Source of the DNA: Pteria penguin
Taxonomy: Eukaryota > Mollusca > Bivalvia > Pterioida > Pteriidae
Direction: 5' to 3'
Assembly: GCA_035048485.1 (NCBI GenBank)
Contig: CM068587.1
Location: 34,873,816 to 34,937,815 of the forward strand
Length of the DNA: 64,000 nucleotides
The notes under the pieces are model-generated. The model worked only from the letters and a program-made list of their open reading frames with translations, did no database searches and was not told where the DNA came from. The position numbers and the translations under genes were made by a program. This document shows positions 50,305 through 63,400 of the stretch, piece after piece. Every line of letters starts with the position of its first letter. Within the stretch, counting starts at the first letter, position 1.

Positions 50305-50475
50305 TCGATTGATAGATTATCGTTTTACGCATTGCATAGAAATGAATACCTTTGCAATTGAACTTATCCGAGGCAGTGAGAAATCTCTTACGTGCCACAT
50401 CCTTGTCAAGAAGACAGGATAACGCTGTGTCCAAGACGGGAGTCGAACCCGAAACCTTTAGGCCACGAAAGGTTT
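50305..50475 (-). repeat. tRNA-derived SINE, internally deleted
   Basis: GATTGATAGATTATCGTTTT runs directly into ACGCATTGCATAGAAATGAA, so the segment carrying CACTCCACGA..GACGGCATCTG is missing. The head keeps GGGAGTCGAACCCGAAACC. Confidence 0.78.
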
Positions 50476-50614
50476 GGTGTTTTTTTTTTCTGATTCTTTC
50501 CGTGATGTTGTGTCGTTCTAGTTTGTTGCCTGTATTGGGATATGTTTTTGAATGTCTTAGGCTTCTTATTTGCCTGTCTTAGTACTTTTGCAATGTTGTG
50601 TAGACTCAGTCTGT

Positions 50615-50832
50615 TTCAGATTTCTGAAATTTACATATCTTATTCTTACTGCAAAGTTGTGTTCCCCTTATTTGTTGTCCGTTTAGGTTTCTTTGTTTTC
50701 CCCCCATGCATAGTCTACTGCGATTTTGTGTTGTCCTTGTCTTGTCCGTATAGATTTCTGTTATTTACATATCTTATTCTTGCTGCAAAGTTGTGTTCAG
50801 CTCCTTATTTGTTGTCCGTTTAGGTTTCCGGT
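50615..50832 (+). repeat. 134-bp tandem duplication (2 copies)
   Basis: The block TTACATATCTTATTCTTRCT, GCAAAGTTGTGTTC then TCCTTATTTGTTGTCCGTTT occurs twice, about 134 bases apart. The Phe/Leu/Cys-rich plus frames across it are by-products. Confidence 0.8.
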
Positions 50833-51067
50833 CTTTTTTATGTTTAGTCTACTGCAATATTGTATTGTCCTTGTGTATTGTCCTTACAAGCTTCTGTTAT
50901 TGAAAAGACGTTTATCAGAAGTAATAGCGACAATGGTACTTATAGACGGTGTTATTTATCTTAATTTACACATCAGAGTACATATTGCACATATATTATA
51001 AGCGTATTTGTTTCACATCAAAATGCATTTACGGCACATCCAATTGCATTTATTGCACATCAATGTA

Positions 51068-51245
51068 CAGAGGAAGAGAGTTTTCCTGGGGAGGAGGATG
51101 AGGAGGGAATCATAAGGTAGAGGAGGAGGAGGAGAAGTTCTCAGTTGAAGAGAAGGAGGACGGAAAGCCTGAGGGGGAGGGAGAGGAAAAGGAGGGAAAT
51201 CTTGAAGAAGAGGACGAAAATTCTGAGAGGAAGGCTCACTCATTT
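51068..51245. repeat. Purine-rich (GGA/GAA) tract
   Basis: About 180 bases of mostly G and A on the plus strand. It could form triplex or other non-B DNA; not a gene. Confidence 0.75.
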
Positions 51246-51639
51246 CATACAAGGACGCCAACATTTTTTTTTCATGCAGTAGAAGGTTATTTAAGAATAT
51301 GATAAATTTCCATTTAGTATATATCCAACAGCTCAGGAGATTCCTACTCTAAAGATAGATCCTGAAACCTGTGGAATATCCCTCCTTATATACAGATCTG
51401 TATTTCCTCATAGATTTTTTAAAATAATACGGGGAATCCCGTGCTTTTTAATATAACCCCCCCCCCTTTTTTTTCTAAGTATTGATCCGGGGATTTTCCT
51501 GTTCAAGAAATAACCCCGGGATTTGTTACTTCTAAAAATAAATTGTTACGTCACTGGAAGTCATGTGATTTGTATGCTGGCCTGTGGTTGGTGGAAAGTT
51601 TATCGTGCGTGAAATTCAAAACCTTACGTACTGTATTCT

Positions 51640-51800
51640 TCGAATAAAAGTCTGTCGCAGGATGATTCGAAATACCCTCGCGACCAAGCCATCGAGGGAT
51701 TGTCGATTTGTGGAGCTCATATAAAAGTTTCCGTCGGAGGGTTTGACTTTTTCCCTGATGATGTGTGGCAGTGACTCCTTCACAGGGCCAGCAACCATAT
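51640..51800. repeat. Possible fragment of the dispersed element seen at 63277
   Basis: TGTGGAGCTCATATAAAAGT, GAGGGTTTGACTTTTTCCCT and GATGATGTGTGGCAGTGAC match 63457-63543 in order. Confidence 0.5.
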
Positions 51801-51817
51801 CATAGAATAGTCAGACT

Positions 51818-52404
51818 TCTTCCTTAAAGTTGTATACCCTACAATTCGGTATAATTTCAAAAATTAGGGCGTGTAAAACAAAAACTGTATTTTTCTCGTA
51901 TGGCTGAAGTTATTAACTTTGCGTTAATAACACTTTTTGTTGCTTCAAACCCTCAGAGATATCAAAATAAAAAGAGGATTCTTCGTAAATAAAGTGGGTA
52001 TTCCATAAATACAACCATAACCTGACTTCGCGCATGCGCAGTTTAATAAAAAAACAAATACGATGAAGGGAGACTCCAGAAGAAAACGATTTCAGTAAAT
52101 ACTAACTTTAGTAGACTTGAATGCAGATTTTTAAAGTTACTCGTCAAGTTTATTCACCTTGCCCTCCATCAGTGTCCATGATGCGGCGGCTTCCGAATTA
52201 GATCACGTGATAAGTTGGTTGTAAACATTATGTTTACAAACATCGCGTTTTAAACAGCCATATCTCGCTTAATAAGACGAATTTGAACGCAGAATTTACA
52301 AGGGTTCTTTTTTGATATGTTAAAGGCCTATATATGTAATCAAAACAATTTAGAATAAATTTACCTATAATATGCGAACATAGGGTATACAACTTTAAGG
52401 AAGA
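51818..52404. mobile_element. 587-bp element with 24-bp terminal inverted repeats
   Basis: The ends TCTTCCTTAAAGTTGTATAC+CCTA are a perfect inverted repeat of 24 bases (51818-51841 and 52381-52404). The interior shows no open frame of note, so it is non-autonomous. Confidence 0.72.
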
Positions 52405-52702
52405 TTCGACGGGAATTGTAATAAAAGAATCTGATTTTATCTTTAAATAAGGTGTGAGGAAATTCGGCGAAGGAATGTAAAAATCACTTGCTATGGGACT
52501 AATATCAACCTTTCTGATACAAAAGTTGTAAACAAGTGAATTGCAAAGCAAACTGGTAGAAATGAATGGTTTCGATCTTCTTTAATGAAAAATAACGAAG
52601 AGTTCCGATTTCTATTTTTTTTTTTTTGTCGATTCTCCCTATAGGTGGCATCCTTACATTGTGTTTGAGTATGACATTCCGGCAGACTAATCTGTGGGAG
52701 AT

Positions 52703-52995
52703 GGATTGATTAATTGATTGATTGATTGATTGATTATTGTTTTACATCCATCCACGACTATTTCACATATATGGATAAGGCACGTGCCTGATGTATTGCA
52801 TAGGAATTTATACCTTTGTAACGGACCCATCCAAATCAGCGAGGGAACTTTTACGTGCCACGCTTACCATGACACGGAACCTTGACTTACTGTCTCATCT
52901 GAAAGACAGGACACCGGTGCGCCCACGGCGGGAGTTGAACCCGGGACCTTTCGGGCAGAAGCCCAACGCTTCATCCATTGAGCTACAACGGACTA
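52703..52995 (-). repeat. tRNA-derived SINE copy with (GATT)n tail
   Basis: Well-kept, full-length: GATT repeats at 52704-52735, CACGACTATTTCACATATAT, AACGGACCCATCCAAATCAG, CTGTCTCATCTGAAAGACAG and a head with box B GAGTTGAACCCGGGACC. The best copy for a consensus. Confidence 0.92.
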
Positions 52996-53037
52996 AGGCA
53001 CCGTCCATTTGATATTCTGGGGTTTAACTTAGTATTT

Positions 53038-53094
53038 TTCTTCTTCTTCTTCTTCTTCTTCTTCTTCTTCTTCTTCTTCTTCTTCTTCTTCTTG
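53038..53094. repeat. (TTC)n microsatellite
   Basis: About 18 TTC units next to the SINE. Confidence 0.95.
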
Positions 53095-53832
53095 TCTTGA
53101 TTTTGACTAAATAGTAATATTGCCCAGTGACACAGAAAAAAATAATCTATCTCCAATAGACTAGTATAATCTAAAGTAATACTTAGGAACTTAGGAAAAA
53201 GTAGGTGTTAGAACTCAGTTTATGTTATTATGATATTTTTTCCTTCATCATTTCCATCATGGACAAACCTACCTACAAACCAACCATATTTGTTACTTGA
53301 ATTTAATGGCAAGATTTATCAGCAGATAATTTGGATTCTTATTAGTACTAACTGAGAACCTCTTACGGGTAGATTTGCTTCTATATTGTTAAGTGAGGGA
53401 TATCATGCATTCTTTTCAAAATCTAAACTTTTTTACCTTTTTGAGATGTCCAATGATACCTCTAGCTACATTTACATGTATCTTGATATCTTAGTTATCG
53501 ATAACATTGAGTTTGAAAGATTTAGTATATAAACAATACAAAAAGACAACAGAAACACTTTTCTTTGGCGTATACATTAAGGAAATTAACAATAATATCC
53601 ATACAAAATTTACGATAAACGTGAAGAGTTCAGATTTCCTGTTATAAATTTCTCTTAATTGAATGGTCGCAGATGTCCCTAGACTCCCATCCTCTGGTAT
53701 TTATAGTATTCATTTGGTTCGATTTGCAAGATTCTGCATACGAAAAAAATGCAAATAACGTTGTGACTTTTAACTCAGAGTTACATGTAACATTAACTTA
53801 GCAAAACTTAAGGCATTGTGTAGGTCTTATCC

Positions 53833-54215
53833 CACGAAAGTCGATTAGACTCACTTACTAAGAAAACTTTTTATATATTATCTTCTTATTAAGAGATAAT
53901 TAACTCGATAGTTATCTCGTAATTACGAGACAAGATCTCGAAATAACGAGTTAATTATCTCGAAATAACGAGAAAAGATCTTGAAATAACGAGAAAAGAT
54001 CTCGAAATAACGAGATGATTATCTCAAAATAAAGAGTTAATTATCTCGAAATAACGAGTTAATCATCTCAAAATAACGAGAAAAGATCTCGAAATAACGA
54101 GAAAAGATCTCGAAATAACGAGAAAAGATCTCGAAATAACGAGTTAATTATCTCGAAATAACGAGAAAATATATAAAAAAAAATTCTTAGTAAGTGAGTC
54201 TAATCTGCTTTCGTA
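53833..54215. mobile_element. Inverted-repeat element carrying a palindromic array
   Basis: The ends ACGAAAGTCGATTAGACTCA+CTTACTAAGAAA and its reverse complement match over about 45 bases. Between them (about 53885-54175) is an array of roughly a dozen units of the type ATCTCGAAATAACGAGAAAAG, with each unit partly palindromic (CTCG..CGAG). No coding capacity. Confidence 0.78.
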
Positions 54216-54842
54216 AATCGGCTTTCGTATTATCAAGAACTTTTATCAAGATTTGGAAATACTACTTTTGATTGACTGATTGAATATTGTTTGGCTTTAT
54301 TACTTTTGCAACAATATGGATCCAATAGAATTTCCCATACCAATTTCTACGGTGATTTTGTGTACAAACTTAAGAGAATCTAAGTTTCCGATAAGTTTAC
54401 CTCGCCATGTTCCAAAATAGTGAAATGCTTTTGTCATCTACAATATGACCCGGAGATCATAAAAAAGACAAAAAGCCTTGTATTTTACCCTTCTACATTC
54501 TTACCGGTATACAGATTTTTACGTGCACGTTGTACGCTGGCTAACAGGGCTGTGTGAACTATATGATGGGCCTTGTTGAAACCTTTTTCAAAGGATAATT
54601 ATATGATCTTGAACCTAGTTACTTGAAACTCCTACAGATCATGAGTCAGAGCTCACTTCCAAATCGACAGCGCACGGTTTACTCATCTTGATGTCAATTT
54701 CTATATTTTTAATATCTTGGTCTTACCCTGCATTACTATACGTGCTTATACTTTCATGACCTCTTAACTTAAGAATCTTATTGATCCTCTCTCTATATAT
54801 GGAGTATAGATTTTTAAATGCGTGTTCTTTGATTACACTGTT

Positions 54843-54920
54843 TTTGTGGTAAGTGGGAAGGAAGGCCCGTTAAGAAGTTAACCACACCAATTCATTGACT
54901 ACAGTAACTGTCATATCATT
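54843..54920 (+). repeat. Short dispersed repeat shared with 60541-60605
   Basis: Both copies read AAGTGGGAAGGNAGGNCCCGT..TTAACCACACCA followed by ACTGTCATAT-like sequence. Confidence 0.5.
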
Positions 54921-56474
54921 TGACCATCCTAAGTCGGTATTGCAACGGAACTTTAAAGTTTCTGTGATGTTCTTACGTGTGTTTTGGTTTTTGTTTTTTC
55001 AAATTATTACATTATTAATAGTGCATTTTCGTCATGATTTGTCATATCGCTGAGTCAGATGCATTTATGTTGTTTTCCTTTGAGTGCTGCAATGCTTATA
55101 CCGGATATATACCAAAACACAGTTCATGAAGGGCGGGCAGGGGTAGCCCTCTCCCACTCGCACCACTACAACCTCTTCCCCCTCCCCCTCCCACTCCTTG
55201 TCTTACCCTCATTTCATCTCCTCAATGATGAAAATGAAAAGCGTATGGCATCAGTATGATGGACTAAAAGCGGGGACCGGTTTGACTGTACAATAATATG
55301 GACCACTCCCCGCACCAGGATACAGGCTGAAAATTGCTATATACATATTAGATTATAAAGTGTCGAATAAAGGATAATTTTGTTTAAAATGACGGTGTTT
55401 ATTATCGAATTTATTTGTGAAAAAAAGTCTTGCGCTGGCTGTACTGAATAAAAAATCCCATGCCCCAAGGTTGAAAAAAAAAGAATCTGGCTTAAAAAAC
55501 ACAGTCCCCCTCAAAAAATAAAATAGAATAATAATAATAACTTACGGTGCCTAATGGGTAGAGGAGGGAGGGCAGTCATTTTGAATAGGACAAATTCGAG
55601 GACATTACGCATACCTCAAGAGAACGCATATTCACGTGAGGAAATTTTCTACAACATTCTAAGGCCCTAATTCTGAAGTTGTATCCTGCTATCAGGGTAT
55701 GTAGTGCATTTTCCATTCATTGACGGAAAACCTAACAAATCGTTCTACTTTTTCCACCTTAAAATTGATTACATTTGCATAAGGCCATTCATCTTTACGT
55801 ACATTTTACGTCTATGAGTAACCAAGTGGCGGAACTGCTCTAGACTCAAATAGGTCGCACGTGTCTACACAAGGATTTGGATGACAGTAAACATACAGAA
55901 TTTAATGTTTATAGCTTTGGAGTTGAAGCCGATTTCTGTTTGTATTTTTAACCCCTTTAAAAGATTCTGAACGGCTTCAAACCGATGGTTTCTGCTCTGG
56001 CTACCCCTCTGATATAGGGGAAATCCGTCGATATATACGGAACAAATGGATGCAGAATTTAGAACATACACTGAAAACTTGTTTACTATTTCGTCAGTGG
56101 AATATCCGAGAACATCCGTAAGGCTTAACTTGTTTATTTATTTGTTGTGCGGTGTTTAAAGTGTAGATCTAAGATCTAAGGTGGTGACACTCTGTTACGT
56201 TATTGTCGACCTATACCAGAGACACAGGAGGGGAATAGAAAAAAGGAGGGTTAAAAATGTCTAAAAATCATCCAAAGAAGTAGCCGCCCCCCTCCTCTCC
56301 GCCGCTTTCTGTTCACTTTGCTGATCAAAGTAAGGTTGGATTCTCTATTTTTGACTATGAAATTCTATTTATATTTGAGTGTTGCACTATGAGTTAAAAA
56401 CATTTGTTATTTTCAAACTTAAGCATTAGAATAGTAAATCTGAAGATGTGTATTCCTATATGTTCCCGCCAATT

Positions 56475-56640
56475 ACTCTCCCTGTGACGACTCACTATAA
56501 GCACTCACTTGTGACAAATCAGAGTTCGAACACCATGCGTGTTCAGAAGAAGGTCGTCCTGCAAAAGATGCTTCGTACACTGCTTCCCACAATATAAGCG
56601 AAGTAATCAAGAAGTGACATTAAACAACAAAACACTTTGT
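56475..56640 (+). repeat. Possible SINE with tail 'gtgacattaaacaac'
   Basis: Box-B-like CAGAGTTCGAACACC near 56520, then ATATAAGCGAAGTAATCAAG and GTGACATTAAACAACAAAAC, a tail style common in molluscan SINEs. Confidence 0.45.
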
Positions 56641-58246
56641 TTTCATTTCTCTCAACTTAAAATCTATTCACAACTTAATTCAGCACTTAAGCAGTGTCAT
56701 GTAGTGCCGCACATTCAATAATTACGAATGAAGACAGGTAGAGGATTCCATAGTCGCACAGAATATTCTGTTAACTCATTAAACTAAAGTTGAGCTCCGA
56801 TTATTTAAATATGAGTGACGTAATAAACTTCTCGGGAGGCAATGGAAATTGCCAGAAACAGAAATAGAAATCTTTTGCCATACACGTGAATGAATTAATT
56901 TGATTCAGATTTAGTTATACGTGTTTATCTTACTTAGTTGTATCGAACACTCCTTTTGACAACCGGGAATGAAAACATCGTATGTTGAATGAGTTGAACG
57001 TGGTAATAATACTGTAATATTTTGATTGACATACAGGACAAAAGACAAAATCTCAGTAATAAATTTACTCATTAACTCGTTAAATCCTTCATTTCTTTAA
57101 GTGAAATAAGCTTGATATCAACATCATCAGAATGGATGTGCAAAAAAGTGTTATGGTTTTTTATTCTGGTCTGAAATAAAATTTGACATATTTTTAACAT
57201 TTGTGTTGACTTAGTCATAGTTATGCAAAAATAAATGAGTCTTCTTCCTTCCTGCATGACTAATCATCTAGGTACTCAGGTGAGCGATAAAGACCTACTT
57301 GAGCCTCTTGTTTAAAAATATAATTGCAAGTCCATTTTGAGGGGTAGACAGGGGACAAGGGCTCTACTATCCGCTTTCTGAGAGATTTTCTTTTCAGATT
57401 CTTGTTCGGAATAGTGTCATAAGTAAGTCAAAAACGAATGAAATATTATTATTAGCACAGGAAGCCAAAACAGCAACACTTCCTTACACATCGTTCTATA
57501 GTGATAAATGGAAATTCTCTCCCTGGATACCAGAGACTTAGAGAGACTATACACTTCACTGTAGAACTAGTAGTATAAAATCGATGCAATCAAAGTAGTG
57601 TTTGCATATATTATTTGTTGAGTTTACCTTACATTAGAAAGTGTTTTGTTAGCAAAATGTAATTATAGAAGGATGACTATGTTAATGGCATATAAAAACA
57701 ATTCAGTTCTAACAAGTATTTCTTGGCGACAATAAAGTCAAGAAAATAAATAATCTGTCCAAGGATATTAAGGAAATAAATATTCTATCCTTCAAAAATC
57801 TGAAAAAATATAATCTGACTCGACCAAATTTGCCAGCCCCCCCCCTTTCAGAATCAAATGGTCGTCCCCTAAACACTATACATCCAAAATATCTCGTCTA
57901 TTATTTGTATTCAAAAATGCCCAATGTTATGACCCCTTGCTTTTTGTTCCTTTGTTTGTCTGATTGTTTTTGTTTTGTTTGTTTGTTTTGGGGTTTTTTT
58001 TGGGGGGGGGGGAGCTTATAGAGACCGGGAAAATCAAAGAAAAGTAAAAAAAAAAGGGGGGGGAGAGGCACTTTATATATGATATTTGAAATAATGGTTT
58101 CTCAAATTTAACCTCTGCTCTGTAGACGCTACTGTATACATTCACACGATGACCCTCCCTGCATTCAATACTATTTTTTTTTTCTTGCATCGCATGAGGT
58201 GAAAAAGTAGAACGATAATTTCTTCGCGACGCGATTGAGACAGGTC

Positions 58247-58254
58247 TATAAAAG
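58247..58254 (+). promoter_or_regulatory. TATA box of the GST gene
   Basis: The sequence TATAAAAG lies 57 bases before the GST ATG. With a typical 25-30 base spacing, transcription would start near 58275-58285, giving a leader of about 20-30 bases. The GC-containing stretch TTCGCGACGCGA just before it stands out from the AT-rich surroundings. The match and spacing are seen; the promoter role is inferred. Confidence 0.65.
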
Positions 58255-58303
58255 CTTTGGAAGATTGCTTGACGTGAACAGTTGTAATTTTCATTCGTGT
58301 AAG

Positions 58304-58442
58304 ATGCCTACCTATAAGCTAACATATTTCAATTCCCGCGGCTTTGGAGAGCCATGTAGGATGGTAATGGCCGCTGCAGGGCAAAAATTCGAGGATGTGC
58401 GTTTAGAAAGGGAACAATGGCAAAAAATGAAAGAGAGCAATT
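58304..58442 (+). CDS. GST exon 1
   Basis: Encodes residues 1-46 with catalytic Tyr8 and Trp39. The donor is a near-consensus GTAAGT, and the exon ends in phase 1. The ATG at 58304 is the first after the TATA box and gives the normal sigma-class N-terminus. Confidence 0.93.
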
Positions 58443-59127
58443 GTAAGTACGATTGATCAATGTAAAATATTCGTTGTTTAGTATGTTATATGTTTTACAT
58501 TAAAGGTACCGGAGGCCACGGGAGGCCGATCATGGATCGATTTCGAAAGGAAACAAAATTCGAGGTACTGTACGCGATCGGCCAAGGTTGGCAAGAGCAA
58601 TACTTAAAAAAAAAATACTTGTCTCCCAGGGCCTACTACGACCCTGACAAAAGTGCGGCAGTTATCAATTCATATTGTTATGTTTTTAAACCAATTGGTC
58701 GTTGATTGGAATTTCGTAATTTGTCGTTTAGGAAATGGGGACAAATATATGTTATTTTCAGTTTGATTCCTCCCTTGGATGAACATCATGAAAATAAGAT
58801 AAAGAGAAATCGATTTTTTTCTGATTATGTTGTTTTCTTTCATGTTGTATAATCGATAAGATACGCGCATTGGTGTAGCTGAGCGCAATCAATAGACTTT
58901 TTGGAATTCGATCTCTCATAAAAAGAAGCCGGTGTGGCCGAGTGGATAAGGTGCTCGGCTCGTGATCGAGAGGTACCGGGTTCGACTTCTGCCGGCAAAA
59001 CGTAGTTTGTCGAGCATAACCACAGCGGGGTTTGCAACTTCCTATATAAAGGCATTTACAGACGTGCAGATGGAATGGGGTATACTTGTACGGTCACCCA
59101 AAATATTAATAGGTATAATTTTCCCTT

Positions 59128-59214
<87 letters not shown>

Positions 59215-60389
59215 ATATATCAATGGGTATCTTTTTAATCAGAAAATATATGAATATGTAAAACGTATGCGGAAAATTATAAAGGAGATAGTTTTGCACT
59301 AGAATCTGGAATACAGAAACTGATAACAAGCCTATTTATGGTAAATACATGTACCCATGATATGTGTCATTTAAGTAAACATGATTTATATATGAATTGT
59401 TATGCTTTTCACTAAGGTCAGTACTGTATATGAATGGGTATGTTTTACACTTTGCTCAATATATAAATGGCTAGGGTGCCAACGACTCCAGCCGAACGCC
59501 CGTACCCATAATCATCGCAAGTCCCCCCTTCCGCGATGGGCTTAACTTTTTGTTTTCCGTAAATTTTACATTTTTGCATTAATAAACATAACATGTGTTA
59601 TAGCAAGGGGAATCAATAGATCAGGACGAACATTTCGATACATAATACTATATAGTTCTTGACAAATATAAGTCGTTATTATATAGGATTGTAAAATTGT
59701 AATGTCTGTTGAAGGTTAGCGTAATCTTAATGTATTGTTATCCTAATATAAATCTTCAAAAGGCGAAAGTTTGTATTTTGTTTTGTGTTGAGTTAAAATA
59801 TGAAGACTATATTCTTTAATGTATGATTATTTTATTATTCTAGCAACACCACAGGGAAAACTGCCCATTCTGGAAGTAGATGGAAAAGTCATCCCACAAA
59901 GTGGCGCCATTGCTCGATACCTTGCCAGAACATTCGGTGAGATTATTATCAACATCTTTGACCTTTTATTTTGCCGTGAAAATGTAGGACTTGAAGAATA
60001 GGTTGCAGCTAAAAGGGGGGAGGGGGGGGGGGTTCCGACAAATTTTCAAAGTTCATTGTTTGCTCGTTTAAATGCCTGTCAGTTTCAGAATATTGAAGCT
60101 TTTGTCTCTTTCTGTCTGTTTGTCTCTCTCTGTCTGTCTGTCTGTCTCTGTTTTTCTCTCTCTTTTAAAAATTGAAATTGTTGAAGCATTTACTTCATCT
60201 ACTTTCGTTTCAATGGTTTAATAGGCTGAAACCCATGTATTGTAACATACAACATAGGTTAACTCAGGACATTTCCATATATGGTAGTTCCCATGTGTAC
60301 TTGCCGAACACCTTCCAGTTTCTTTCACACCAGTTGACCTTCCTATTGTGATTGCAATGTAAAAGATTGTTTTGTGACGACTTTTTCTA

Positions 60390-60467
<78 letters not shown>

Positions 60468-63400
60468 CATTATTATTACATTTCATCTAGGAGTATTGAT
60501 TATAGATTTTAAATTTGTGTCCTTTTGGTTGCATTCCCTTCACGGCAAGTGGGAAGGTAGGACCCGTAAACCCCTTAACCACACCATGTAAACTGACCGT
60601 CATATGTCGGCATCATGACTACAATGTAATTACATATTTTTATTTCCTCCTTTTTGTGTCTGTTGTTTTATTTTCTTGATTCATTTTCCAGTTTTGGATA
60701 TTATAACGCAATCCTTTTATTTTTCATACATCCCATTTCCATTTACTATGTACTAATATCTGTGGTGTGAAGCAACAACTACAAAACAGCAACCAAATGT
60801 ACATGCTGCAAAATGTTCAGAAGACGCGTTTAATAATGGTTCCCTTTTGTTGCTGCTCAGCATTTGCTTATAATGATATTTCATTTTTAATTGATAAAGT
60901 TGTTGAAAACTAACTCAACTCCATTTTTGAATTGTTCATCTGCAACATTGTAATGTTTTAAACTGATTGACAATTACACCAAAATGTATGCATAAATTAT
61001 CACACCACATCATTTGAAATCACACGGAATGTATGTTTCAGGAATGTATCCCAACAATATTGATGATATAACGGCGGTCGAGGTCCTTTTATGCAGTGTA
61101 GAAGATCTTTGGGACCCGTTTAGAAAGATGGTGTATGAACAGGATGAGGCAAAAAAGGTAAATATTCTTTATTTGGGCATTGTTTCTAAAAGTATCAGAG
61201 CGTGCATGGGTAAATCGGTCAGATGCTTAGGGAATGGTCCCTAAGTTGATTCCCCCACGGTGGCTTGTAGGTGTCCTCGTTTGGATGAGAGTGTAAAAAC
61301 CAAAGTCCTCTGTGACGGTATACGCAGCACATATCATTCACTGCTTCGGATGGGTCTGAATCTGTGTGCATTGCACCAGGTAGGTGCCGTCACTGTATTA
61401 TTCAACCGCAATAATAAATTAGTTTTAAGTGAAACAAAAATGAAATAAATCAAAAATTTTGAAACTGTCCAAACACAAAGGACACAATCAGGAAAATTCG
61501 TTACATATCTGTTATATGCTTGAAATAATCTCGAGAGAAGTTACATTTACTTGGGGCTAGGGAAGTGATACTTGAGCTTGCTAGTAGAGACTCGGAGCTC
61601 ATGAGTTTGTTATTGCTTTTTAGCGAATCATCTCTTAAGAACATGTACACTACAGTTATTTCTATAATCTCGCACATTTTGAACAAGATGTACCTACAAT
61701 GTTTTTCACACACTTCGTGTCCTTCTATATCTTTAGAATCTCCAATTGACCCATCTTTAGTTTTTCTGCATAGTTTTGGCTTGAATGCATTTAATACAAG
61801 TTACAAACCTGGTACATTGCTGAAAAATGTTCTTACTATATTAAGGTCTTATTCTCATTGCAATTAAGTCATTGAAATCTACTATGATATAATGTTCCTT
61901 TGCCTGTATATTATCAAATTACTTACAACCTATCCATCAGATACCACTTCACCTTCTAAATCTCAATCTCTTATGCTGGGTAAGAGTAAATGTTTGGTCA
62001 GGAATGATGTTGCATATCAAAGTGTTGGTAGCTTTTCATCTTCTTGTTCTTATGATTATCTCAAATGACATTGCTTCTAACGAAATTTTTCGCATGTCTT
62101 GGAATAATGGGGTATCTCTTACACTCTTAGACATGATTTTAAATGATTCATTAGTAATTAATTTTTCATCAACCCCTGTTGGTGGTTAATTCCAACATTT
62201 CTATGAATTGCCTTTTTAAATAGCACCGTTTCATGACCTTATTTTTATAAACCTTTGAGGTGTTGCATGTGCTTTATTATAGATACTTATGTTACTGATC
62301 ATATACATATATATGGTAAAATTAAGTATAAGGATTAAATATGCTTATTTTCATTTTTAAAACATTCAATGCAATTCACATGAATCTAGTTTCTTCACAA
62401 TGAGAGTCATTTATTTTACGAAGGCAGAAGCAAAGAAGAAGATGGAAGAAGAAGTCATTCCATGTTTTCTAAAATACTGTGAGAAGATGTTGAAAGATAA
62501 TGGCGGAGAGTTTCTGGTTGGAAAACAGGTATTTATATATAAATATAGAACATATATACCTTTCAATTTAAGTCTATAAGTCTAAATATTCAAACATTTG
62601 TGTATGAGAATTCCTTCAGATGTGTAAATTCTCAGCTATATCTATGTAGGTATTTATCATGAAGATGAATTTATGATATAGACTGCTTCTGGAGAGCATG
62701 TAGACAAAGTATTTAAAGTTTCCTTCTAAAATTCATTACATTTAAGGCACAATTACTAACGTTTTTCAAATCATTGGTTTATATACAATGCAGTGAATAG
62801 TGATCATGAAATAAAATCAAACACTTAAGAATCAATACAAATGGTCAACATGGTCAACGTCTTGTAATATACCACTAGATCGCTGACACTGTTTCATAGT
62901 TGCTATTACTTCGAGATCTATGACAATGCTTGTGGAGTGTTAGATTCTATAAAGTATTCCAATCAAAGTGGTCAGAACATTGATGTCACTCAAAATACTC
63001 CACAATTTCCTGTATGCAGTTTTATTGATTGAATTAAATTAAAATGGAATATTCTCCATTTGCTTTTTTTTTTGGTCTCTATCAATGAAATTAAAAATGT
63101 CAAACCAGGATTATCGATTCAGTACCTTCTCAGATTACTTCCTTGGACTTTGAGAATGATTAGCGGTTTGGTATACTTCTTCGACATTGATTCAGTGCCT
63201 ATCAATGAAAGTGTTTTGTTCCAAGCCTTGGTAGAAAAGTTATGATATCCATATCGATAAACATTGTACAAATGTAAGGGCATTCACGGCGGGTGTGACT
63301 AGCCAAACAGGAGACGCTCACTCCTCTCGGGCACCTGGTCTAACCTCTGAATTTCAGGGGTCCGTGAATGTCCACAGTGGTACATTGTTGTTAGTGCCAT

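Larger units (their letters stand above)
54216..58200. other. Intergenic; no gene seen
   Basis: AT-rich; holds small shared repeats at 54847-54920, a weak SINE-like block at 56475-56640, a transposon-like end near 57832-57871 and G-runs near 57998. Nothing protein-coding is supported. Confidence 0.55.

Noticed and set aside
50352..51001. Overlapping Phe/Cys-rich plus-strand frames
   Set aside because: Produced by a 134-bp tandem duplication next to a SINE; no protein logic.
61565..61867. 100-codon frame in GST intron 3
   Set aside because: The GST exons on both sides splice around it, it has no GST or transposon motif, and the opposite strand is open as well.
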